This document shows positions 7,441 through 13,501 of a stretch of 13,501 nucleotides of DNA, in pieces. The DNA comes from Opitutia bacterium. GTDB lineage: Bacteria; Verrucomicrobiota; Verrucomicrobiia; Opitutales; Coraliomargaritaceae. The stretch covers positions 1 through 13,501 of the forward strand of contig JABJQI010000142.1 in the NCBI GenBank assembly GCA_018663485.1, in the 5' to 3' direction. A program made the position numbers and the translations under genes. A model generated the notes under the pieces. That model saw nothing but the letters and a program-made list of their open reading frames with translations, was not told the origin of the DNA and did not search any database. Position 1 is the first letter of the stretch, and each line of letters opens with the position of its first letter.

Positions 7441-7959
7441 ATGCAGCAACATAAAGCACTCATTCTTCGCAGTAACCGTTTCCTTGGATCTTATTTGGTG
7501 AATAAGGGCTTGCTGTCCAGTGCTGATTTAGATTCTGCAAATGAGAAGTTTATGCAGGCTATTCGATCGCCTGAGTTGTTGAAGAATGCGTCTATATTAA
7601 CGACGCTGCTATACGATTTAAAGATGCTAGACGAAGCCCGCTTGCTCGATCACATCGTTGAGGAGTATGGTATCGGCCTTATTGACTTAAATCAGGTTCA
7701 GCTGGGTTCGCTGCCTTCAACCGAGCTGGATTTATCACTCTGTTGGGCCTCTTCGACTATACCTTTCGATAAGGTCGAGGAAACTTACATGGTTGCGACT
7801 TGCTATTATTTGAGTGAACCGGTGGTGAGGCACTGGGAAGGGCTGTTGAATGGTAAAGTCGTTTGGTATGGCACTTCAATGGCTTCGATGAGTCGAGGTC
7901 TTGAGCGTTTAGAGGATGTTTTAGCTGCTGAGAAAGCTGTAGCTGAGGGGGATTTGTAG
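7441..7959 (+). CDS. Stand-alone GspE/PilB N-terminal (MshEN-like) domain protein
   Basis: A 172-residue soluble protein with no ATPase domain. Residues 13-37 (RFLGSYLVNKGLLSSADLDSA, then NEKF) match the first repeat of the MshEN/T2SSE N-terminal fold (RLGxxLVxxGxhxxxxLxxAL). A weaker second repeat runs over about 48-80, ending VEEYGIGLIDLNQV like the 'lglpfvdL' step of that domain, and the end (IPFDKVEETYMVATCYY to SRGLERLE) follows the beta-alpha pattern of the same domain in the GspE-like gene downstream. The MshEN fold binds cyclic di-GMP in some ATPases; whether this copy does is unknown, as the second motif is degenerate. The ATG at 7441 is chosen over an in-frame TTG at 7426. It is first in a four-gene operon, 24 bp before a response regulator. 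The homology is by-eye inference. Confidence 0.72.
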   Translation: MQQHKALILRSNRFLGSYLVNKGLLSSADLDSANEKFMQAIRSPELLKNASILTTLLYDLKMLDEARLLDHIVEEYGIGLIDLNQVQLGSLPSTELDLSLCWASSTIPFDKVEETYMVATCYYLSEPVVRHWEGLLNGKVVWYGTSMASMSRGLERLEDVLAAEKAVAEGDL

Positions 7960-7983
7960 AGTCTTGGATAGATCCAGGGAGAT

Positions 7984-9288
7984 ATGGCTTATAGCGTTTT
8001 AATTTTAGATGACGATGTGGACTTCAATAGCTTATTGACGGACATTTTTGAACAGGCGGATTACATTGTTACATCGCTCACAGATCCAACAGAAGCGCTC
8101 GAAGTTTTTAGAAATACCGACTACGATTTGGTCGTGACCGATCACAAAATGCCGGACATGAGTGGAGCTGAATTCATGGAATTGATTAAGCATATAAAGC
8201 CTGAGGTTCCTGTTATTATGGTTTCTGGTTTTATGGAAAATGATACGATTCGTTCACTCATCAGTGGTGGCGTGGGTGGTGTTTTCTTGAAACCACTCAA
8301 TATCTTTTCTATGCTAGATCGGACTGTTGAGCTCATTGACGAGGCAAAACGCTTGAAGCAAAACACTCAGTCGTACGACGTTGCTTTGAATGAAGGAGCT
8401 GCGGTCGAAGTCGAGGCGCGTGGTTTTCCTTTCGGCTCTTTTCCGTGTAAGTCGCAGTCATCCATTGATTTTGCGGAACGTCTTTATAACCTGCGTAATT
8501 TTAAATCGACGCTCTCTTTAATTGGTGAGCCTGGCACACAATTTCGTCTGATCTGTGAAGACATTCGAAACTTCTACGAGAATGAGAAAGAGCACTTTAT
8601 TTATTTGAGCTCAGGATCGTTCGATGCCGAGCAAGTGCTTTCGATGGTAGAGAAGGCTAAGCTCTTCAAAGCAGAGCGAGTTACCTGTGTGCTGTTGGGT
8701 GTCGAGTCTATGACCGGCGCGCAAAAGCGTCTCGCCACTGTTTTGTCAAAATGTGTGGGGGTATTCGAGTCGATCGATATTCCGTTGAGGACGATTTTTT
8801 GTGCGAATGGCGATTTAGATGCGCTGTATGATGAAGGGCGTATCGATGAGGATTTGTATATTTTGATGGGCACGGCAGAAGTTTGTGTACCCGCCTTGCG
8901 CGATTGTGTACTGGATATTGCGGTCTTGGCGCAGCAGATGGTCGTCGATATTATTCGAGAGAAGGGGATGTCCACTGTCTCTCGATTTGAAGCCTCTGCT
9001 AGAGATTTTCTTAGCAAACAACCATGGGATAATAATTACGAGCAACTACGGCTAACAGTCCGGCAAGTGATGGAATCCAATCCCGGCGAGGTGTTGATGC
9101 TATCTGCAGTCACTTCTGCGCTGCAGTCGGCTATGCTAGCTTCACCGCGGGCTCGTTTTGAAGCGCGGCTATCACGTGCACGTGTTGATTATGTGCGAGC
9201 CACTTCGATTCTTTTGGGCGGCGATAAAGCAAAAGTCGCCGCTTTCTTTGGCACAGATACGACAGTGGTCGGGGCAACATTAAAGTAA
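7984..9288 (+). CDS. Response regulator with degenerate NtrC-type AAA+ and Fis-like regions (first of tandem pair)
   Basis: A 434-residue regulator. The receiver domain (about 3-120) looks fully functional: D9/D10/D11, phospho-acceptor D53 (VVTDHKMPDMSG), S81 and K103. The rest follows NtrC-family order with catalytic motifs lost. GEPGTQF (181-187) stands where Walker A (GExGxGK) should be; LLGVES (237-242) replaces Walker B; the intervening segment is too short for the GAFTGA loop. Yet CANGDLDALYDEGRIDEDLY (273-292) matches the family's 'AATNrDLe..v..G.FReDLYyRL', PALRDCVLDI (303-312) its 'PLReR.eDI', and QPWDNNYEQLR (346-356) its 'yPWPGNvRELe'. Residues about 400-434 resemble a Fis-type helix-turn-helix. 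So it probably cannot hydrolyse ATP or activate sigma-54 RNA polymerase. It may act as a phospho-switch by protein contact. An AGGGAG lies only 2 nt before the ATG. Confidence 0.9.
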   Translation: MAYSVLILDDDVDFNSLLTDIFEQADYIVTSLTDPTEALEVFRNTDYDLVVTDHKMPDMSGAEFMELIKHIKPEVPVIMVSGFMENDTIRSLISGGVGGVFLKPLNIFSMLDRTVELIDEAKRLKQNTQSYDVALNEGAAVEVEARGFPFGSFPCKSQSSIDFAERLYNLRNFKSTLSLIGEPGTQFRLICEDIRNFYENEKEHFIYLSSGSFDAEQVLSMVEKAKLFKAERVTCVLLGVESMTGAQKRLATVLSKCVGVFESIDIPLRTIFCANGDLDALYDEGRIDEDLYILMGTAEVCVPALRDCVLDIAVLAQQMVVDIIREKGMSTVSRFEASARDFLSKQPWDNNYEQLRLTVRQVMESNPGEVLMLSAVTSALQSAMLASPRARFEARLSRARVDYVRATSILLGGDKAKVAAFFGTDTTVVGATLK

Positions 9289-9312
9289 ATCAGGCGACCA
9301 ACAGATCTTTAC

Positions 9313-9317
9313 GGGAG
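9313..9317 (+). promoter_or_regulatory. Ribosome binding site of the second tandem regulator
   Basis: GGGAG eight bases before the ATG at 9326 is a clear Shine-Dalgarno sequence and fixes that start. It is notable because most starts in this window (folD, fabG, acpP, rluB, the MshEN-like gene) have none. Confidence 0.6.
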
Positions 9318-9325
9318 TAGTTACT

Positions 9326-10630
9326 ATGGCTGGACGAATATTAGTTTTAGACGACGAAGAGAACTATGCTGAAATGCTTCAGGATCTTCTGATTCAGCAC
9401 AACTATCGAGTCGATATGGCAACGCGTCCAGAACGGGCAATTGATCAATTGGAAGAGATTCCTTATGATTTGGTCATCTCAGATTATAAGATGCCAGTGA
9501 TGGATGGTGCCGAGTTTCTTCGGGAAGCTCGCAATCTGTATCCGAATTTACCTTTTATTTTAGTCTCTGGGCTGATGAATACTCCTGAGTTAGTCAAAGT
9601 GGCAAATATGGGTGTCACTTTGGTAATGGAGAAGCCCTTGGATACGACAGCATTCCTAGTGCATGTTGCGAAGTTTGCAGAGCAGATGACGAGCGAGGAG
9701 AAAGAGGAATTTGATCGTGAGCTTAGCAGTGATGACTCTGCAGCGAATGATCGGAGGTATCCCGAAGAACCACGTTTCTTTAGTGCAGGCTGTGCAGCAT
9801 CAATACGCTTTATGCAAGCTGCGTGGGCTATCAGTCAGAGTGGCACTAGTTTGTTTATACTTGAGCCTGCTGGTGGTGATGCGAGCCTCGCAGTAAAGGA
9901 TATTTCATCGTGGCGTGGCAATCAGGATAAGCCGATTCAGGAATTAAACTTCGAAGAGTTCACAGCTGTAGATGTCAGTCAGATCAAAGAGCGGCTTGCG
10001 GATGAAGAGCAGAGTCATGTCCTTTCGATTCGCTTGAAGTCGTTAGATCAAATTCCTGAAGCACAAACCCATTTGACGGCATTTCTGCAGTCTGTCGATT
10101 CTGTTAAAAATGTCCTTTTTGTTTATGTGCTGCAAGGCCCAGTGTCGGAGAAGCACTTTTTACAGCAGGCAGATTCGCTTGGATGCATCTTGCCTCCGCT
10201 TTGTCAGCGTCCGATCGATATTGCTCAATACGCACGTCGTTTTGCTCGTTTGCTAGCTGATCGTAGTTCTAAGCCACTAGCGGCAGAATTCACTCAAGAA
10301 GCGGTATATAAGCTGTTAGCGTTCGAATGGCCGAGAAATTACCAACAGATACAGGAAGTCATCTCGGCTGCTGCCTTGGCGAGTAAAGATGAACCCATTG
10401 GCCTTAAAGCTTTCAAAGGTGGACTCGGTGAAAACGTGGTGCCTACTGCAGAAATCCGGCTGGCTAAATTAGTTAAAAAGGCTCAAACTGAGCAACTTAA
10501 GAATGAGTTGTTGGCTTCGGGGAATTCTGTGGAGGTTTTGGTGCGTCGACTTGAGCTCGCCTCAGATGTAGAAATTGAAGACGATTTGAAACGGTTGCCC
10601 TTACTCTATCCGAACCTATCTAATCTTTAA
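9326..10630 (+). CDS. Response regulator with degenerate NtrC-type AAA+ and Fis-like regions (second of tandem pair)
   Basis: Same length (434 residues) and layout as the gene before it, but strongly diverged after the receiver. Receiver domain: D9/D10, phospho-acceptor D53 (VISDYKMPVMDG), S81, K103, at positions identical to its neighbour. A charged linker (122-145) follows. The central part is a more eroded AAA+-like region: LEPAGGDAS (179-187) at the Walker A position has no GK[ST], no Walker B acidic pair or GAFTGA loop is present, but the C-terminal helical part is recognisable (QRPIDIAQYARRFARLL, 294-310; LAFEWPRNYQQIQEVI, 331-346, at the 'yPWPGNvRELenvi' position). Residues 391-424 (LKNELLASGNSVEVLVRRLE onward) resemble a Fis-type helix-turn-helix. 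Likely an ancient duplicate of its neighbour. It lies 37 bp after it and 56 bp before the ATPase gene. Target unknown. Confidence 0.9.
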   Translation: MAGRILVLDDEENYAEMLQDLLIQHNYRVDMATRPERAIDQLEEIPYDLVISDYKMPVMDGAEFLREARNLYPNLPFILVSGLMNTPELVKVANMGVTLVMEKPLDTTAFLVHVAKFAEQMTSEEKEEFDRELSSDDSAANDRRYPEEPRFFSAGCAASIRFMQAAWAISQSGTSLFILEPAGGDASLAVKDISSWRGNQDKPIQELNFEEFTAVDVSQIKERLADEEQSHVLSIRLKSLDQIPEAQTHLTAFLQSVDSVKNVLFVYVLQGPVSEKHFLQQADSLGCILPPLCQRPIDIAQYARRFARLLADRSSKPLAAEFTQEAVYKLLAFEWPRNYQQIQEVISAAALASKDEPIGLKAFKGGLGENVVPTAEIRLAKLVKKAQTEQLKNELLASGNSVEVLVRRLELASDVEIEDDLKRLPLLYPNLSNL

Positions 10631-10686
10631 GATGTCGATTCTGTAAAAACTGAATTCTCACTGACTGACCCCAACCCTGTTCACTT

Positions 10687-12423
10687 ATGGCACTTGCCCG
10701 TATTCAAGCCTCGATCGTTAAAAATTTACTCAAGATGGGGTACCTGTCGGATGCGCAATGCCAAACAATAATCGATACGGATGAGGATTTTTCAGGTTTG
10801 GCTTTGGAATCGTTGTTATTTGAAGAGTATAAAATCTCCCCGTTTCAGGTCCTATTTGCAAAGGCGCAAGCATTCGATATGCCGCCGATTAACGTAAAGC
10901 ATTGTCTGGTCAATGAGGCGACGTTTTCGAAGTTAGAGCAGGACTTTTGCCGTGAAAATAGCGTCCTGCCGCTCGGGTTTGCCGGTGATTACATCATCGT
11001 CGCCGTGAGTAATCCATTTGATCTAGAGACGATTAACAAGGTGAAAGAGATGGCCGGAATGCCTGTCTCAGTGCTTCTTGGGCTGGAAGGTGCAATTAAT
11101 GATGCATTGCGCGGTGATGAAGAAGAGCGGCAGGCCGTGGGTTTTGGTGATGTGGTCGAAGCGCTCGGTATGGATTTTGCGAGCGAAGAAGATTCGGAGG
11201 ATGATTTCTCCGACGAAGAGTCTGCGCCGATTATTAAGCTGGGTAATCGGATCATTGAAGAGGCTTATTTTGCAGGTGCCAGTGATATCCATATTGAACC
11301 TTTTGAGATGGAGACACGAGTGCGTGTTCGTATCGATGGTATTTTAAAGCATCAACTTTCGATGCCGCCTGCGGCCTCGGGTGCATTGCTGGCTCGTTTG
11401 AAAGTGATGGCTGAGCTCGACATTGCTGAAAAGCGATTGCCGCAGGATGGGCGTATTCAGTTTAAGCAATTTAACAAAAAGGGCATCGACGTGGATTTAC
11501 GTGTAGCGACGGCACCACTGAATTATGGTGAAGGTGTGGTCATGCGTATCTTGGATAAGCAAAAGAGCACTTTGCCGCTACCTGCGTTGGGATTTTCAGA
11601 TGAGAATCTCAGTCGTTATAGAGAATTGATCACGCGCCCTTATGGTATGGTCTTGCACTGTGGGCCGACTGGTTCTGGCAAGTCGATGACGCTCTATTCT
11701 GCGCTGAATGAAATTAATAAGGTCGATGTCTGTATTCGTACCGCGGAGGATCCGATCGAGTATACCTTGCCTGGCCTATTGCAGATGCAAATGCAGCGTA
11801 AGATCGGTCTTACTTTCGCTACTGCGCTGCGTGCATTCCTTCGTCAAGATCCAGATGTGATTTTGGTCGGTGAAATTCGTGATAAGGAAACAGCTGGCAT
11901 CGCTGTTGAAGCGGCACTTACAGGCCATATGCTCTTCAGTACCCTGCACACCAATGATGCTCCGACGACTGTTTCTCGACTGACTGAGATGGGCGTGGAA
12001 CCGTTTATGATTTCAGCTTCTTTAGTGTGTGTGTGTGCTCAACGGCTGATGCGACGTGTCTGTAAAACGTGTAAGCAAGTTCATCTGCAGACTGGTAACG
12101 AAGCTGCGATTATGCAGCGTGCTTTAGGGTGGGCTGGAAAAGTTCCGCGGGCGAGCGAAGATGGCTGCCCGAGTTGTGGCGGTAATGGCTATAAAGGCCG
12201 TGTCGGTATTCACGAATTGATGGCGACCAGTGAAGAGCTTGTTCAAGCGATTAATTCCGAAGAAGAGGCGGTCGTGCTCAAACGAATTGCGATGCGTAAT
12301 GGAATGAAGACTTTGCACCAAGACTGTATGCTGAAGGTCAAGGACGGCTTGACGACTATGCAAGAAGCCTTGGGCGCGGTGCCGCCTGACATGGAGCAAT
12401 ACGAAGTTTCTGCAGGCAGCTAG
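10687..12423 (+). CDS. GspE/PulE/PilB family assembly ATPase of a type II secretion or type IV pilus system
   Basis: Cytosolic hexameric ATPase that powers pilin or pseudopilin assembly at the inner membrane. The 578 residues are full length. An N-terminal MshEN/T2SSE_N-like domain (about 5-150) is joined by a very acidic linker (163-179: nine or more Asp/Glu) to the N2 and ATPase domains. Walker A GPTGSGKS (326-333), an Asp box (RTAEDPIEYTLPG), Walker B DPDVILVGEIRD (388-399, E396), His box TGHMLFSTLHTND, and a zinc site C459/C462 plus C494/C497 (CKTC ... CPSC) are all intact. The tetracysteine and N-domain fit GspE or PilB and not the retraction ATPase PilT. Sequence alone does not decide between GspE and PilB, and no other secretion or pilus gene is in the window. 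Last gene of the four-gene operon; converges on waaA with 16 bp between stops. Confidence 0.96.
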   Translation: MALARIQASIVKNLLKMGYLSDAQCQTIIDTDEDFSGLALESLLFEEYKISPFQVLFAKAQAFDMPPINVKHCLVNEATFSKLEQDFCRENSVLPLGFAGDYIIVAVSNPFDLETINKVKEMAGMPVSVLLGLEGAINDALRGDEEERQAVGFGDVVEALGMDFASEEDSEDDFSDEESAPIIKLGNRIIEEAYFAGASDIHIEPFEMETRVRVRIDGILKHQLSMPPAASGALLARLKVMAELDIAEKRLPQDGRIQFKQFNKKGIDVDLRVATAPLNYGEGVVMRILDKQKSTLPLPALGFSDENLSRYRELITRPYGMVLHCGPTGSGKSMTLYSALNEINKVDVCIRTAEDPIEYTLPGLLQMQMQRKIGLTFATALRAFLRQDPDVILVGEIRDKETAGIAVEAALTGHMLFSTLHTNDAPTTVSRLTEMGVEPFMISASLVCVCAQRLMRRVCKTCKQVHLQTGNEAAIMQRALGWAGKVPRASEDGCPSCGGNGYKGRVGIHELMATSEELVQAINSEEEAVVLKRIAMRNGMKTLHQDCMLKVKDGLTTMQEALGAVPPDMEQYEVSAGS

Positions 12424-12439
12424 TATACTTAGCAACTTC

Positions 12440-13501
12440 TTAGTCTAGCGCTGCTAGGATCGTATGAGCGATCCGCGCGCTGCTACCTTTATTGTCTGCG
12501 TGCCAGCCTCTGCCCGCCTGTGACATTGCAGCTCGTGCCTTCGAGTCTTTGGCTAGATCGAGGACGAGTGCTTTGAGCTGGTTTTCATCGTTTGCGTAGA
12601 GCGCGGCACCACTATGCACTAAGGATTTTGCCACTGCCTTAAAATTCATCATGTTTGGCCCCATTAAAATAGGGATGCCGATGCCAGCTGCTTCGATCGG
12701 TGTTTGCCCGCCTATATTTGGTTCAAGGCTTTTGCCAACGAAGGCTAGGTCCGCCACTTGCGTGAGGCGAGCGAGCTCACCAGTTGTGTCGGCCAACTGA
12801 ATACTGACGCTGTTCGGGGTCGCGGTGTTTTGTGAGCGTTGATGCCAAGTGAGCGGCTGCTGTTTGAGTAAGCGTATGATTTCCAGAGCCCGCTCTGCAT
12901 GGCGAGGCACTAAAAGCAGACGGCAATCGATGCCTGTCGCAATGACACTCGCTTGGATGCGGAGGAGAGCCGCTTCTTCGCCTGGCCAAGTCGAAGATCC
13001 GAGTAAGATGAACGGTGGCTGTGGCTCTTGCTCGGCCTGGTGTCCAAACCCAAGTTCTTCACAGAGCGCCTTATGTGCGAGCTGATCGAGTTGCGTCCCG
13101 AGAGTGACGTCGAATTTGATACTACCAGTGGATACGGTGGTGTTTGCATTGGCGCCCAGCTCAATGAGACGAGCTTGGTCTAGGTCACTGGCTGCGAAGA
13201 CATAGTCCAGCTTTTGTAGCAGGCGTTTTGCGAATCTAGGTACTTTTTGATAACGTTTAAAACTTCTATCTGAGATACGTGCATTGATTAAGAATGTGGG
13301 GGTGCCGCTGTTACGGGCTCGATGCAAGTGCTCAGGCCAGAGTTCGCTCTCGGTCATAATAATTACGTCAGGCTGGATCCGTTGCCACGCTAGACGTGAA
13401 AAAAGCCAAAAATCGAGCGGAAATATGCCAATGCTATAAACGTGTTGCTTGTAGCGTTTTTTGGCCTCGGCGTATCCGGTGCTGGTGGTCGTGGTCAGTA
13501 C
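12440..13501 (-). CDS. waaA: 3-deoxy-D-manno-octulosonic acid (Kdo) transferase, C-terminal part (runs off right edge)
   Basis: Transfers Kdo from CMP-Kdo to lipid A precursor at the cytoplasmic face of the inner membrane, an early step of lipopolysaccharide core assembly. The reading frame is open through to base 13501; the ATG at 13357 is internal, since 48 further codons upstream read LTTTTSTGYAEAKK and FPLDFWLF, typical of the WaaA N-terminal half. Then TESELWPEH (family ETELWPN), SSTWPGEE (family GSTHxGEE), VPRHAER, and the CMP-Kdo-binding FVGKSLEPNIGGQTPIEAAG with MGPNMMNF. The usual GGHNxLEPA is here GGQTPIEAA, and the usual His of GSTH is Trp. About 353 residues are present; roughly 70 are missing. 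No terminator is seen in the 16 bp shared with the convergent ATPase gene. Also called kdtA. Confidence 0.95.
   Translation of the reverse strand, partial: VLTTTTSTGYAEAKKRYKQHVYSIGIFPLDFWLFSRLAWQRIQPDVIIMTESELWPEHLHRARNSGTPTFLINARISDRSFKRYQKVPRFAKRLLQKLDYVFAASDLDQARLIELGANANTTVSTGSIKFDVTLGTQLDQLAHKALCEELGFGHQAEQEPQPPFILLGSSTWPGEEAALLRIQASVIATGIDCRLLLVPRHAERALEIIRLLKQQPLTWHQRSQNTATPNSVSIQLADTTGELARLTQVADLAFVGKSLEPNIGGQTPIEAAGIGIPILMGPNMMNFKAVAKSLVHSGAALYANDENQLKALVLDLAKDSKARAAMSQAGRGWHADNKGSSARIAHTILAALD

Noticed and set aside
8601..9017. A 138-codon open frame antisense to the first tandem regulator
   Set aside because: Fully inside a well-supported gene; Ser/Thr-rich low-complexity translation with no domain.
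12025..12037. A (GT)6 run inside the GspE/PilB-like gene, considered as a phase-variation tract
   Set aside because: It is short, encodes part of a continuous VCVCA segment just before the conserved AQRLMRR motif, and the frame is intact; too few repeats to claim switching.
12445..12474. Two short palindromes (CTAGC-GCT-GCTAG and GGATCG-6nt-CGATCC) near the convergent gene ends, considered as a bidirectional terminator
   Set aside because: Both lie within the 3' coding end of waaA and neither is followed by a T-tract on either strand.

Overview
The window looks like chromosomal DNA of a Gram-negative bacterium. It carries a Kdo-transferase gene (waaA, lipopolysaccharide), a type II fatty-acid synthesis cluster and a GspE/PilB-type assembly ATPase. 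Base composition is close to balanced and most start codons lack a clear Shine-Dalgarno sequence. The overall flavour suggests Verrucomicrobiota, perhaps Opitutae, but this lineage call is inference from gene style, not from a marker gene. I see no tRNA, rRNA, CRISPR array, insertion sequence, integrase or phage gene; the region reads as resident chromosome.

Left part (1-4754, all minus strand). Reading in the direction of transcription: an RluB-like rRNA pseudouridine synthase, an unrecognised exported protein, folD, an RDD-family membrane protein overlapping folD by 4 bp, then after a 96-bp gap with a possible promoter a single-chain receiver-histidine kinase, and directly after its stop codon proC (pyrroline-5-carboxylate reductase), which runs off the left edge. 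A 126-bp divergent promoter region (about 4719-4844) separates this block from the next.

Middle part (4845-7199, plus strand). fabG-acpP-fabF make the 3-ketoacyl-ACP reductase, acyl carrier protein and 3-ketoacyl-ACP synthase II of fatty-acid elongation. A strong hairpin-plus-U-tract terminator sits between acpP and fabF, and a second terminator follows fabF.

Right part (7200-12423, plus strand). After a promoter-bearing gap come four closely spaced genes: a small stand-alone protein resembling the N-terminal domain of GspE/PilB ATPases, two tandem 434-residue response regulators, and a full GspE/PilB-type ATPase. The two regulators are the most interesting content. Each has an intact phospho-receiver domain followed by what reads as an eroded NtrC-type AAA+ domain and an eroded Fis-type helix-turn-helix: the overall order is kept, but Walker A, Walker B and the sigma-54-contacting GAFTGA loop are missing. 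They may be pseudo-enhancer-binding proteins repurposed to control the pilus/secretion ATPase beside them. The 3' part of waaA (12440-13501) converges on this operon from the right edge.
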